A stretch of DNA of 64,000 bases from MPNO01 sp965200535. Lineage in GTDB: Bacteria > Pseudomonadota > Alphaproteobacteria > MPNO01. Within the stretch, counting starts at the first letter, position 1. Each line of letters begins with the position of its first letter. The stretch covers positions 1,302,001 to 1,366,000 of the forward strand of contig CBDAUF010000001.1 in NCBI GenBank assembly GCA_965200535.1, written 5' to 3'. Positions 7,771-17,029 of this stretch are shown here, piece after piece. Made by a program: the position numbers and the translations under genes. Below the pieces are notes generated by a model that ran no database searches, was not told the origin of the DNA, and worked only from the letters and a program-made list of their open reading frames with translations.

Positions 7771-7957
7771 GCCAACGCTCTTCCTCGATCGCAGCCTCGG
7801 CAGGCACATCATCGCGGACCGGCTTCGATTGGCGGGGATGGCGGTCGAGGTGCACGACGATCACCTCCCGTCGGACGCGCCGGACGAGGAGTGGATCGCG
7901 CTCGTCGGACGCCGGGGCTGGGTGGCGGTCACGAAGGACAGGAACATCCGCTACCGA
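7721..7957 (+). pseudogene. PIN-like DUF5615 toxin, C-terminally broken
   Basis: An ATG inside the DUF433 gene opens a frame with PTLFLDRSLGRHIIADRLRL, then VHDDHLPSDAPDEEWI and RRGWVAVTKDRNIRYR. These are the acidic-residue motifs of the PIN-like DUF5615 family. Similarity stops abruptly near codon 79 (7955-7957). The open frame runs on to 8296 but reads out-of-frame low-complexity sequence through the next gene. The breakpoint coincides with the start of a 20-base sequence also present at 5379-5398. The ribonuclease is therefore probably inactive. Confidence 0.55.
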
Positions 7958-8072
7958 CGCCGACCTCGAAGGGCTGGTCATCTGGAGCGACAGCGCAACA
8001 CGTGGCGGGCTGGCCAGGTTATTGTCGCGGCCGCCTTACCAATAGAGAACAATGGAAAGGAAGGCGGGAACC

Positions 8073-8315
8073 ATGATCGTCAAGATCACGTCGAAACGCC
8101 AGGTCACCTTCCCGGCGCGGGTGCTGGATGCTCTGGGTGTCGGCCCGGGCGATCAGCTCGAACTGAACGAAGGACCCGACGGCTTCATCCTGCGGCCGAG
8201 ACGTGTGAACCGCAGCCGGCTGGGAACGTTGCGGGACAGGATCCCGCAAGGACATCATACGTTCGATCTCGCGGCGTTCCGGAGCGAGCGCCATGACCCG
8301 TCGCTTCGGGATTGA
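8073..8315 (+). CDS. AbrB/MazE-type antitoxin
   Basis: An 80-residue protein with the swapped-hairpin DNA-binding fold of SpoVT/AbrB domains: MIVKITSKRQVTFPARVLDA followed by LGVGPGDQLELNEGPDGFIL. The C-terminal tail would bind the toxin. The start at 8073 (AAGGAAGGCGGG upstream) is preferred over ATG 8052. The following VapC-like gene overlaps by 23 nt, the usual coupling in this module type. Confidence 0.85.
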   Translation: MIVKITSKRQVTFPARVLDALGVGPGDQLELNEGPDGFILRPRRVNRSRLGTLRDRIPQGHHTFDLAAFRSERHDPSLRD

Positions 8316-8688
8316 CACCTCGATCCTGGTGCGGCTGATCGCGGGCCATCCCGAAGCCGAGTTCGAACGCTGTGTGGCGAGGATCGGTTCGCTGGTCGAC
8401 GAGGGCTGCGAGATACTGGCGTCGAACCAGGTCATCGGCGAAGCCTACATCGCCGTGCAGCACCATTACGGCGTATCGAAGGACGATGCGCGGTCTGCGT
8501 TGCGGGCTGCCTTGCAGAGCGGGCTGGTGGCGCCGCTGAATGGCCGGGCTGTCATCGCGCTGCTCGAAGCCTCCGGCGAGCCGGGACTGTTCGACCGCCT
8601 CATCGCCGAGGACTACGCCCGAGCGGGGCTGGAGGCGCTGACGCTGGACCGCAGGACGGCCGGTCTTCCCGGCGTGAGCCTTCTCTGA
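8293..8688 (+). CDS. PIN-domain ribonuclease toxin (VapC type)
   Basis: A 131-residue PIN protein with the acidic residues in FGIDTSILVRLI (first Asp), NQVIGEAYIAV (Glu), GLFDRLIAEDYARAG and LTLDRRTA (Asp). VapC toxins cleave specific tRNA or rRNA sites when the antitoxin is lost. It overlaps the AbrB-type antitoxin gene upstream, making an intact type II module, in contrast to the broken module just before it. Confidence 0.85.
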   Translation: MTRRFGIDTSILVRLIAGHPEAEFERCVARIGSLVDEGCEILASNQVIGEAYIAVQHHYGVSKDDARSALRAALQSGLVAPLNGRAVIALLEASGEPGLFDRLIAEDYARAGLEALTLDRRTAGLPGVSLL

Positions 8689-8750
8689 CGGACGATGGCC
8701 GCCCGGACCGTGCTCCGAGCGGTTTCGTCCGGCCGGTCTAGGATGATTGC

Positions 8751-8885
8751 GTGGCGGGACATAAGCCGAACCTGCGGCTCGGCGACGTAAACACCCTTCC
8801 CCGATACGGCGGCCCGGGCCGCGGGCATCGGTTGCCGCATGAAGAGGTCACGGCGATCCTCAACGCGGTCCGCGGCAACCCGTGA
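8751..8885 (+). CDS. possible small protein (44 aa)
   Basis: A GTG-started frame reads MAGHKPNLRLGDVNTLPRYG then GRGHRLPHEEVTAILNAVRG. It lies 62 nt after the VapC stop and 4 nt before the convergent glycosyltransferase stop. The composition is protein-like, but no ribosome site or family is evident. Confidence 0.25.
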   Translation: MAGHKPNLRLGDVNTLPRYGGPGRGHRLPHEEVTAILNAVRGNP

Positions 8886-8889
8886 CGCT

Positions 8890-9660
8890 CTATGGGGAGC
8901 GGTCCCGGTAGGGAACCACCTGCCTATGAACCCGCCCCGCCAGCCGAAGTCGTGTGAGCTTGATCTTGAGCGGAAGATTCCTCACCTGCCGCATCAGGTG
9001 TGCGCGGCGGCCGCGTTGTCGCTTCTGTCTTCTTCGATGGGCTGCGATGTCCGATGCAAAGTCTTCTCCGCTCTCCCGCACGAGGGATGGAACGACCCAC
9101 AGGGGCCGAAGCCGCCGCGCCGTCCCGGACTCGCGAAGGTGGAACAGCAAGACATCTATGGCTGTCGTCTCGCGCTCCGGCGAGTCCAGTACGATCCGCG
9201 CGGCCGCCCGGTCTATCAGGTATCCCATTCCCCCGACTCCCCAGTACACGATCTCCCGGAGTTCCCTTCCGGTCGGCGCACCGCCCCGCCGCGGTCCGAC
9301 CATAGGCAAATGGAAGCGATCCTCGGGGGTGTCCAGCTTCAACAGGCCGTGACCGGCGGGCCACCATTCGACGGAATCCAGGAATGCGGGAGTGTCCGAT
9401 GCGACCTCCGTATCGTCCTCCAGGATCATGGCGGCCGGGTGCGACGAGGCGAGAAGGGTCTCCAGCGCCTTGCAGTGGGACCGGGAGCAGGCCGCCGACC
9501 CTTCATCCATCCACGGTCCCGTGTCATCGTCGGTGAGCGACTCCGCATCGATGGCGGAGATCCGCTGCCAGGCGATGCCGATCCGTTCAAGATTCTCCGA
9601 GATCCCCGCCAGACGGTCGGGCCGCCGGTCAAGGTTGATGACGTAGACCGGGAGGGTCAC
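8890..9660 (-). CDS. glycosyltransferase family 25 (LPS-type) protein
   Basis: 256 residues starting MTLPVYVINLDRRPDRLAGI, the diagnostic opening of GT25 enzymes. The acceptor/nucleotide motifs GSAACSRSHCKALETLL and the DxD-like MILEDDTEVAS follow. Members add galactose or similar sugars to lipopolysaccharide cores on the cytoplasmic face of the membrane. It sits 11 nt downstream of a second glycosyltransferase on the same strand, so the two probably build one surface glycan. The C-terminal tail is strongly basic. Confidence 0.85.
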   Translation of the reverse strand: MTLPVYVINLDRRPDRLAGISENLERIGIAWQRISAIDAESLTDDDTGPWMDEGSAACSRSHCKALETLLASSHPAAMILEDDTEVASDTPAFLDSVEWWPAGHGLLKLDTPEDRFHLPMVGPRRGGAPTGRELREIVYWGVGGMGYLIDRAAARIVLDSPERETTAIDVLLFHLRESGTARRLRPLWVVPSLVRESGEDFASDIAAHRRRQKRQRGRRAHLMRQVRNLPLKIKLTRLRLAGRVHRQVVPYRDRSP

Positions 9661-9671
9661 GGACCCGCCCC

Positions 9672-10385
9672 TTACGGAAGCCTTATGCTCCTCGTTCTCC
9701 GCAGCCGTCGGCGCCGCGGGCTTGTGGACAGCCTGTACAACGCGCGCTTCACCCTATTTCGGATGGGCAGCTTCGCGTACATCTTGCGCGTGGTGGCGAA
9801 ATGCTGTCTGGCATACACCTTGTCTGAACCGGCGTACTCGATCCCTTCGTAGTGCCGAGGGTTGAAGTAGTGACTCGGGAACACCACGATGTCCGGATCG
9901 TGGACAGCGATCATTCTGGCGACGAATAGATTGCCGGTAGAGACCCACGGTGCATCCAGTTCGTCGGGGCTCAGCCGGTGAAGTTCCTCGATCAGTTGCC
10001 CGACGAACTCGTTACCGGGCTGGCAGGTCAAGATGGGGCTGACCAGTTTCCCGCGCACGAATTCGTTCTCGTAGACCGTAAAGACCTCTCCTCTTTCCCA
10101 TAGCTCGTCCGTGCAATGCAGGCACTCGGAGTCTGCCTCGGCGATCAATCCACCGCGTGCAAAGAAGATTTCGTACCGCATCAGGTCAGCGACACCCTCG
10201 TAGCGGCCCGCTTCCCAATAGGCATCGATCAGGTGCCGGTTGTGAAAACCGGTCCTCCGCAGATAGTCGTTGTCATAGAGGGTGTAGTCCCAGTGGGGGT
10301 GCTTTTCGCGCCAGGTCGCCATCCATGCTTCCGGCGCCTCCCTGGGACCGATCCAGACGTGGCCGAGTCGCTTCGGAATGCTCAT
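9672..10385 (-). CDS. GT32-like sugar-binding glycosyltransferase
   Basis: From the ATG at 10385 the product begins MSIPKRLGHVWIGPREAPEA and has the DXD-region block VADLMRYEIFFARGGLIAEA followed by DSECL. This matches OCH1/capsule-type transferases that use nucleotide sugars. The usual DxD reads EAD here, so the first acidic residue is Glu; metal binding may still be possible. HYFNPRHYEGIEYAGSD near the C-terminus fits the family. It probably forms an operon with the GT25 gene. A longer upstream start at 10448 is possible but lacks family similarity. Confidence 0.75.
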   Translation of the reverse strand: MSIPKRLGHVWIGPREAPEAWMATWREKHPHWDYTLYDNDYLRRTGFHNRHLIDAYWEAGRYEGVADLMRYEIFFARGGLIAEADSECLHCTDELWERGEVFTVYENEFVRGKLVSPILTCQPGNEFVGQLIEELHRLSPDELDAPWVSTGNLFVARMIAVHDPDIVVFPSHYFNPRHYEGIEYAGSDKVYARQHFATTRKMYAKLPIRNRVKRALYRLSTSPRRRRLRRTRSIRLP

Positions 10386-10644
10386 GGAGGGCCGCCCCGC
10401 GTCGATGCTCACGGCGGCCCGGCGGGTGCCGGGCCGTTGCAATCGCACACAGGCGTGTGGAGTCCCGCCTATTCGCCGGGCTCGGGGAGCTACCCCTTGC
10501 CGGGTCTAAGGGCTGTTCTATTCAGCGGGCGACCCGACGAAGCGGGTGCCTGCGTACGATTGCAGGAGCCAGCGTGGGGCGGCCGGCGGCCGCTGTCAAC
10601 TTCGGTCTTGACAGGGCGGCGCGGGCGGACGCATAGAACCGGCG

Positions 10645-11808
10645 ATGGAATCGGAGACCGGCGGCGACCGGAGGGCGATCGTCGAGGGGATCGGCAGGAC
10701 GGTTGCCGCCTTCGACGACGCGTACTGGCTGGAGCACGACCGCGACGGGGTCTTTCCGCACGCCTTCTACAACGCCGTCGCCGGCGGCGGCTGGCTCGGC
10801 ATCGCGCTGCCCGAGGCCTATGGCGGGGCCGGGCTGGGCGTCGCCGAGGCGGCGCTGATGATGGCCGAGATCGCCGCCTGCGGGGGCGCGATGGCCGCCG
10901 CCTCCAGCGTGCACATGAACATCTTCGGCCCGCGCGCCGTCGTCGCCCACGCCAGCGAGGCGCAGCGGCGCCGCTGGCTGCCGCCGCTGATCGCCGGGCG
11001 CTCGAAGATGTGCTTCGCGGTCACCGAACCCGACGCCGGGCTCGACACCGGCAGGATCGCCACCCGGGCCGAGCGCGACGGCGCCGGCTATGTCGTGCAC
11101 GGCCGCAAGATCTGGACCTCCACCGCCCAGGTCGCGGACAAGATCATGCTGCTCGCGCGCACCGCGCCGCGCCGCGACGAGGCGCCGACCGCCGGGCTCA
11201 GCCTGTTCTTCGCCGACCTCGACCGCAGCGCGGCGCAGATCAGCGAGATCGAGAAGATGGGGCGCAGGGCGGTCGACTCCAACGAGATCCGTTTCGAGGG
11301 CATGCGGATCCCGGAAACCGACCGGATCGGCGAGGAGGGGATGGGCTTCCGCTACCTGCTGGAGAGTCTCAACCCGGAGCGCATCCTGGTCGCCGCGGAG
11401 GCCGTCGGCATCGGCCGCGATGCGCTGCGCCGGGCGGCGCGGTACGCCGGCGAACGCATCGTGTTCGGGCGGCCCATCGGCGCCAACCAGGGGATCCAGC
11501 ACCCCCTCGCGGCGGCGTGGGCGTCGCTCGAGGCGGCGTGGCTCGCAACCGCCGAAGCGGCCTCCCGCTACGACCGGGGCGCATCCTGCGGGGTCGAGGC
11601 GAACGCAGCGAAGTATCTCGCCGTCGAGGCCGCTTTCGAGGCCTGCAAGCAGGCGGTCGCGACGCACGGCGGGATGGGTTATGCGCGGGAATTCCACGTC
11701 GAGCGCCTGTTGCGCGAGATCGTCATGCTGCAACTCGCGCCCGTCAGCCAGCACATGGCGCTCAACTTCATCGCCGAGCGGGCGCTCGGCCTGCCGCGCT
11801 CGTACTGA
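10645..11808 (+). CDS. acyl-CoA dehydrogenase family protein
   Basis: 387 residues with the three-domain acyl-CoA dehydrogenase layout. The FAD/substrate motif is CFAVTEPDAGLDTGRIATRA (about residues 118-137), then HGRKIWTSTAQVADKIML, and the C-terminal KQAVATHGGMGYAREFHVER. It oxidises the alpha-beta bond of an acyl-CoA with FAD, passing electrons to ETF. The usual catalytic Glu region (GMGYAREF.VER) is present in general form. No pathway partners are adjacent, so the chain length is unknown. Confidence 0.88.
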   Translation: MESETGGDRRAIVEGIGRTVAAFDDAYWLEHDRDGVFPHAFYNAVAGGGWLGIALPEAYGGAGLGVAEAALMMAEIAACGGAMAAASSVHMNIFGPRAVVAHASEAQRRRWLPPLIAGRSKMCFAVTEPDAGLDTGRIATRAERDGAGYVVHGRKIWTSTAQVADKIMLLARTAPRRDEAPTAGLSLFFADLDRSAAQISEIEKMGRRAVDSNEIRFEGMRIPETDRIGEEGMGFRYLLESLNPERILVAAEAVGIGRDALRRAARYAGERIVFGRPIGANQGIQHPLAAAWASLEAAWLATAEAASRYDRGASCGVEANAAKYLAVEAAFEACKQAVATHGGMGYAREFHVERLLREIVMLQLAPVSQHMALNFIAERALGLPRSY

Positions 11809-11893
11809 GCGGCCCGCCGCGCCGCCCTTTACGGCGCGGGGCGCTGCGGTCTCCGGTGGCATGGAAGCGCGGTTTCGGGGATAACGGGGGAGC

Positions 11894-13135
11894 ATGAGGA
11901 AACTGCTTCCGATCCTCCTGCCCGTCGTCTTCCTGGCCACGGGCATCGCCGCGGCGGCGTACCTGGTGCGGACGCAGCCGACGCTGGAACCGGTGGCGCT
12001 GACGGAACGGGTCTGGCCGGTCGATACCGTCACCGTCCGGCTGGCCGACGTGCAGCCGCAAATCCAGTCGTTCGGCAAGATTTACGCCGCCCGCGAGATT
12101 CAGCTGCGGGCGCTCGTCCCCGGCCTCGCGGTGGAGGTGCATCCCGATCTCGTGGAGGGCGGGGTCATCCGCCGCGGCGAGACTGTTCTCGCCATCGACG
12201 AGTTCGAATACCGGTCCGATCTGGCGGACGCCGAGGCCAGGCTCGCCGAGGCGCGGGCGCGGCTGGCCGAACGGGAGGCGCGCCGCGCCGCCCTGATCGA
12301 AGCGCTGAAGCGGGACCGCGCGATCATGGCCGTGCTCGCGCGCGACCTGCAGCGCGCCGAACAACTGTCCGCACGGGGCAACATCTCCGACCAGGCGCTC
12401 GACCGCAAGCGTCTGGAACTGAGCCGCCAGGACCTCGCCGTGGTGCTGCGCCGCGACGGCATCGCCACCGAGGCGGCGCGCATCGAGCAGGAGAGGGCCG
12501 GGCTGAAACGGCTCGGCGTGGCGGTGGAGCGGGCGCGCTACCATCTCGAGCGGACGCGGCTCAGGGCGCCGTTCGACGGGATCGTGCGGGACGCGGCCGT
12601 GCGGGCGGGCCAGCGCCTCGGCGTCAACGACAGGATCGCGTCGATGATCGACGCCGGCCGCCTCGAGGCGCGCTTTCACATCTCGGACACCCAGTACGGA
12701 CGCCTCGACGGCGGCGGCGCCGAGCTGGCGGGGCGCAAGGTCAGGGTGATCTGGCGGGCCGGCCAGCGGGAGGTCGTCCTCGACGCGACGGTGGAACGGA
12801 TCGGCGCGCGCATCGAGGCGGCGTCGGGCGGCGTCGAGTTGTTCGCGCGGATCGCCAACGGCGAGGCGGCCGGATCGCTGCGGCCGGGCGCCTTCATCGA
12901 GGTCCTCATTCCCGACCGGCTCTACGCCGGGGTGGCGCGGGTTCCGGAAACCGTGCTCAGGACCGACGACACGGTCTACGCCGTCGAGGACGGGAGGCTG
13001 GTCGAGCGCCGCGTGACACTCGTCGGCCGGGTCGGCAACGACGTGCTGCTGCGCGGCGACATCGCCGACGGGATGCGTCTGGCGACCGCCGGTTCGGCGG
13101 CGTTCGCGCCGGGCCTGCGGGTCGAGGCGCGCTAG
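11894..13135 (+). CDS. RND efflux periplasmic adaptor (membrane fusion protein)
   Basis: 413 residues: an N-terminal membrane anchor (LLPILLPVVFLATGIAAAAY), a lipoyl-like beta region, and a long alpha-hairpin with Arg/Glu-rich heptads (residues about 115-210). The second lipoyl half (LRAPFDGIVRDAAVRAGQRL) and beta-barrel domains follow. There is no lipobox cysteine, so it is anchored by its signal helix. It bridges the RND pump encoded 13 nt downstream to an outer-membrane channel not encoded here. Confidence 0.88.
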   Translation: MRKLLPILLPVVFLATGIAAAAYLVRTQPTLEPVALTERVWPVDTVTVRLADVQPQIQSFGKIYAAREIQLRALVPGLAVEVHPDLVEGGVIRRGETVLAIDEFEYRSDLADAEARLAEARARLAEREARRAALIEALKRDRAIMAVLARDLQRAEQLSARGNISDQALDRKRLELSRQDLAVVLRRDGIATEAARIEQERAGLKRLGVAVERARYHLERTRLRAPFDGIVRDAAVRAGQRLGVNDRIASMIDAGRLEARFHISDTQYGRLDGGGAELAGRKVRVIWRAGQREVVLDATVERIGARIEAASGGVELFARIANGEAAGSLRPGAFIEVLIPDRLYAGVARVPETVLRTDDTVYAVEDGRLVERRVTLVGRVGNDVLLRGDIADGMRLATAGSAAFAPGLRVEAR

Positions 13136-13148
13136 CCGGCGCCGCCCG

Positions 13149-16100
13149 ATGTACGCGAGAAGCCTGATCCGCCTGTTCGTGCGGCACCGCAACGCCGCCA
13201 ACCTGCTGATGGCGCTGCTCTTCCTGATGGGCGCGTACGCGCTGTCCAAGATGAACACCCAGTTCTTCCCCGACTTCGGCATCGATGTCATCTCGATCCA
13301 GGTGTCCTGGCCGGGGGCGAGCCCGCGCGACGTCGAGGCGAACATCGTCGAGGTGATCGAGCCCGAGGTGCGCTTTCTCGACCATGTCTACCGGGTGACG
13401 TCCTATTCCTCCGAGGGGCGGGCGCGGGTGTTCGTCGAGTACGAGGCGGACACCGACATGCAGTCGGCGCTGTCGAACATCGATGCGGCGGTGCGGCGCA
13501 TCGACACCCTGCCGGAGGAGAGCGACCGGCCGCTGGTCGAGCGCATCGTCCGCTACGACACCATCATGCGCCTGGTGCTGTCGGGCCCCTATCCGGAATC
13601 GGTGCTCAAGGGTCTGGCGAAGCGGATGCGGGACGACCTGCTGGCGGCGGGCGCGGACCGGGTGGATTTCTTCGGGGCGCGCGACGAGGAAATCCTCGTC
13701 GAGATCGAACCGAGGATGCTGCGCCAGCTCGATATGACCCTGGCCGAGGCGGCGGCCCGCGTCGGCGCCGCCAACCGCGACATCCCGTCGGGCAACCTCC
13801 AGGGTTCGGTGGAAAAGCAGCTGCGCAGCGTCGGGCTCAGGAATACCTCGCGCGACCTCGGCGGCATCGAGCTTCGTTCGCTCGACAGCGGCCAGAAGAT
13901 CTACCTGCGCGATGTCGCGTCGCTCTCGGAGGCGTTCGACGACGGGGCGCCGGTCGGGCTGCGCGACGGGCTGCCGGCGATCGAGCTGCACGTGCAGAGG
14001 TCGCTGACCGCCGACGCCCTCGAGGTGGCGGAGATCGTCGACCGCTATCTCGCCGACGCCCCGCGCGCGTTTCCGCCGCAGCTGCGCATCGAACGCTACG
14101 ACGTCCAGGCCGACCGCATCCGCCAGCGCCTCGATGTGCTGCTCGACAACGCGCTGACCGGGCTGCTTCTGGTGCTCGGGGTTCTGCTGCTGTTTCTCGA
14201 CGGCCGCACCGCCTTCTGGGTCGCGGCCGGCATCCCGACGGCGTTCATGGGGGCGCTGGCGGTGCTGCTGCTGCTCGGCGAGAGCATCAACATGATCACC
14301 CTGTTCGCGCTGATCATGACGCTCGGCCTGATCGTCGACGACACGATCGTGGTCGGCGAGCATGCGGCATCGCGCCGCGCCGCCGGCGCCGGCGCGCGGG
14401 AGGCGGCGGAAGCGGGTGCGCTGCGCATGATGCCGCCGGTGCTGGCCTCCTCGCTGACGACGATCGCGGCGTTTCTCCCGCTGGCCGTGATGGGCGGCGT
14501 GATCGGCCAGATCATCGGCTCCATCCCGGTGGTCGTCGTCGCGGTCATCGCCGCCAGCCTGGTCGAGTGTTTCTGCGTCCTCCCCGGCCATCTGCGCGAG
14601 TCGCTGGTGCGCCGCGGAGGCGGCGGACCCGGGCTGCTCAGGCGGCATTTCAACGCCGGCTTCGACCGCTTCCGCTCCGGTCCGTTCCAGCGGTTCGTCC
14701 GCTGCTGCATCCGCTGGCGCTACGCGACGATCGCCTGCGCGGTCGCGGTCTTCGCGGTGTCGGCGGGGCTGACGGCGGGCGGGCGCGTCGGCTTCCACTT
14801 CTTTCCCTCGCCCGAGCCCGACGTGGTGGACGGCACTGTCGCGATGGCGCCGGGAACGCCGCGCAGCGGCACCGCGGCGATGGTCCGGGAACTGTCGGCG
14901 GCGGCGGGCCGCGCCGCCGCGACGCTCGCGGTCGACGGCGCGAGCCCGCTGGCGATGAGTTTCGGCAGCGTCGGGCGGAGCGGCGGCAGGACCCTCGCCC
15001 GGATCTCCGGCGACCTGTACGGCGGCCTGACCGTGGAACTGACGCCGTCGGACCAGCGCGCGGTGCGCACGCAGGAATTCGTCGAGGCGTGGCGCCGGGA
15101 AATCCGCCGCCTTCCCGGCGTCGAGCGGATCAACCTCAACCCGCGCGAAGCCGGGCCGCCGGGCCGCGAACTGGACATCCGCCTGCGCGGTGCGGAACCC
15201 GAGCGCCTCAAGGCGGCCGCCGTCGAGCTGGCGGCGCTGCTCGACCGCCTGCCCGGCGTCGGTTCCGTCGAGGACGATCTGCCCGAGGGCAAGCAGGAAC
15301 TCATCCTCGAGGTGTCGCCGCGCGGCAGGGCGCTCGGCTTCACCACCCAGAGCGTCGGCATGCAGGTGAGAAACGCCTTCCAGGGGCTCGTCGTCCAGCG
15401 CCTCGCGCGCGGCGACGAGGAGGTGGAGGTCAGGATGCGGTACCCCCGCCGCGACACCGACAGCGCCTCGTTCCACGAACTGTTCCTGCGCGCGCCCGAC
15501 GGCGCCGAGGTCCCGCTGAGCGAGGTCGTCACCCTGCGCCAGGAGCGCGGGTTCAGCCGGCTGCGCCGCGAGGACGGGGCGCGCGAGGTGGCGGTGGTCG
15601 GCAATATCGACGAGACCGTCACCGGCCTCAACGCCCTCATGCCGACGATCGAGGCGGGCGGCCTCGCCGACATCGCCAGGCGTTACGGGGTCGCGTACCG
15701 GTTCAAGGGAAAGGCCGAGGAGGAGTCCGAATCGACCGCCAACATGCGGACCGGCGCGGTCATCGGCCTGATCTGCATCTACATCGTGCTGGCCTGGGTG
15801 TTCGCCAGTTTCAGCCGGCCGGTCATCGTCATGTCGATCATCCCGTTCGGTTTCGTCGGCGCGGTGCTGGGCCACTACGCGCTCGGTTTCGACCTGACGA
15901 TCCTCAGCATGCTCGGCCTGTTCGGGCTGGCCGGCATCGTCGTCAACAACTCGATCATCCTGGTCCGCGTCATCGAGGAATACATCCGCGGCGGCACGGC
16001 GCTGCACGAAGCGATTGTCGCCGGCGCGCGCGACCGGCTGCGCGCGGTGCTGCTCACCTCGCTGACCACCATCGGCGGGCTCGTCCCGCTGCTGTTCGAG

Positions 16101-16247
16101 ACCAACTACCAAGCCCAGTTTCTCATCCCCACGGCGATCTCGCTGGTGTTCGGGCTCGGCGCGGCGACGCTGATCGTCCTCGCCGTCATCCCCGCCCTGC
16201 TCGCCATCGACGGCGACATCCGCGCCGCCCTCGCCGCGGCGGAGTGA
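13149..16247 (+). CDS. RND family efflux transporter, inner-membrane pump
   Basis: 1,032 residues with the AcrB-like layout: TM1, a large periplasmic domain, TM2-6, a second periplasmic domain and TM8-12. TM4 carries LGLIVDDTIVVGEH, the Asp-Asp proton-relay pair. It opens YARSLIRLFVRHRNAANLLM and contains NTQFFPDFGIDVISIQVSWP, features of the heavy-metal/hydrophobe branch of RND pumps seen in alphaproteobacteria. The substrate cannot be told. Co-transcribed with the adaptor gene; no TolC is adjacent. Confidence 0.92.
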   Translation: MYARSLIRLFVRHRNAANLLMALLFLMGAYALSKMNTQFFPDFGIDVISIQVSWPGASPRDVEANIVEVIEPEVRFLDHVYRVTSYSSEGRARVFVEYEADTDMQSALSNIDAAVRRIDTLPEESDRPLVERIVRYDTIMRLVLSGPYPESVLKGLAKRMRDDLLAAGADRVDFFGARDEEILVEIEPRMLRQLDMTLAEAAARVGAANRDIPSGNLQGSVEKQLRSVGLRNTSRDLGGIELRSLDSGQKIYLRDVASLSEAFDDGAPVGLRDGLPAIELHVQRSLTADALEVAEIVDRYLADAPRAFPPQLRIERYDVQADRIRQRLDVLLDNALTGLLLVLGVLLLFLDGRTAFWVAAGIPTAFMGALAVLLLLGESINMITLFALIMTLGLIVDDTIVVGEHAASRRAAGAGAREAAEAGALRMMPPVLASSLTTIAAFLPLAVMGGVIGQIIGSIPVVVVAVIAASLVECFCVLPGHLRESLVRRGGGGPGLLRRHFNAGFDRFRSGPFQRFVRCCIRWRYATIACAVAVFAVSAGLTAGGRVGFHFFPSPEPDVVDGTVAMAPGTPRSGTAAMVRELSAAAGRAAATLAVDGASPLAMSFGSVGRSGGRTLARISGDLYGGLTVELTPSDQRAVRTQEFVEAWRREIRRLPGVERINLNPREAGPPGRELDIRLRGAEPERLKAAAVELAALLDRLPGVGSVEDDLPEGKQELILEVSPRGRALGFTTQSVGMQVRNAFQGLVVQRLARGDEEVEVRMRYPRRDTDSASFHELFLRAPDGAEVPLSEVVTLRQERGFSRLRREDGAREVAVVGNIDETVTGLNALMPTIEAGGLADIARRYGVAYRFKGKAEEESESTANMRTGAVIGLICIYIVLAWVFASFSRPVIVMSIIPFGFVGAVLGHYALGFDLTILSMLGLFGLAGIVVNNSIILVRVIEEYIRGGTALHEAIVAGARDRLRAVLLTSLTTIGGLVPLLFETNYQAQFLIPTAISLVFGLGAATLIVLAVIPALLAIDGDIRAALAAAE

Positions 16248-16332
16248 CCGGGCGCGGCGGCCGGCGCGGGGCGGTTTGAGTGCATCGCGATCGAGGCGTA
16301 GATTGGGCGGCCGGAGGAACCGGGGGGCGCAT

Positions 16333-16575
16333 GTGGCGAGCATCACGATCCGCAATCTCGACGACGATGTGAAAACCCGCCTGCGGGTGCGGGCGGCGGG
16401 CAACGGCCGCTCGATGGAGGAGGAGGCGCGGCTGATCCTGCGCGATGCGGTCGAGCCCAAGCCGCGCGGGCGGAACCTCGTGGAAGCCATCCGCTCGCAC
16501 TTCGGGCCCGAGAACGGCGTGGACCTGGAACTGCCGCCGCGCGGACCCGGACGCGAGCCGCCCTCCTTCGACTGA
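16333..16575 (+). CDS. FitA-like ribbon-helix-helix antitoxin
   Basis: The GTG at 16333 gives an 80-residue protein beginning MASITIRNLDDDVKTRLRVR and continuing NGRSMEEEARLILRDAV. This is the ribbon-helix-helix DNA-binding domain of FitA/VapB antitoxins. The proline-rich tail (ELPPRGPGREPPSFD) would wrap around the toxin. An ATG two bases upstream (16331) is out of frame. The PIN toxin gene follows after 10 nt. Confidence 0.85.
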   Translation: MASITIRNLDDDVKTRLRVRAAGNGRSMEEEARLILRDAVEPKPRGRNLVEAIRSHFGPENGVDLELPPRGPGREPPSFD

Positions 16576-16585
16576 GCGCGCGGCC

Positions 16586-17011
16586 GTGTCGGTGCTGCTG
16601 GACACCAATGCGGTGTCGGAACTGATCCGCAGGGCGCCCGATCCCGATGTCGAGGCATGGGCTGCGGGCTATCCCATCGAGGACCTGTTCTTCTCGGCGG
16701 TCGGCGAGGCGGAGTTGCGCTACGGCGCCGCCATCCTGCCGGCGGGAAGGCGGCGGGACGCGCTGGTCTCCGATATCGAACGGATGCTGCGCGATGCTTT
16801 CGCCGGCCGCATCCTGCCCTTCGACAGCGGCGCGGGGCGCGCCTATGCGGAGATCGCGGCGGGGCGGCGCGCCGCCGGGCGGCCCATCGCACCGCCGGAC
16901 TGCCAGATCGCGGCCATCGCCCGCGCCCGCGGCATGGCGGTGGCGACCCGCAATGTCCGCGACTTCGAGGCTCTCGGCATCGAGGTGATCGATCCCTGGA
17001 CGGCGGCGTGA
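16586..17011 (+). CDS. FitB-like PIN-domain toxin
   Basis: 141 residues: MSVLLDTNAVSELIRRAPDP (first Asp), SAVGEAELRYGAAILPAGRR (Glu), PPDCQIAAIARARGMAVATR (Asp) and NVRDFEALGIEVIDPW (last Asp). This is the full FitB/VapC active-site set. It is probably a ribonuclease silenced by the upstream RHH antitoxin; an intact type II module. The GTG start follows the antitoxin stop by 10 nt. Confidence 0.87.
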   Translation: MSVLLDTNAVSELIRRAPDPDVEAWAAGYPIEDLFFSAVGEAELRYGAAILPAGRRRDALVSDIERMLRDAFAGRILPFDSGAGRAYAEIAAGRRAAGRPIAPPDCQIAAIARARGMAVATRNVRDFEALGIEVIDPWTAA

Positions 17012-17029
17012 GCGGCGCGGCTCACGCGT

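Noticed and set aside
7460..8296. 278-codon frame through the DUF433, toxin and AbrB genes
   Set aside because: Only codons 7721-7957 resemble a protein family; the rest is out-of-frame reading of other genes.
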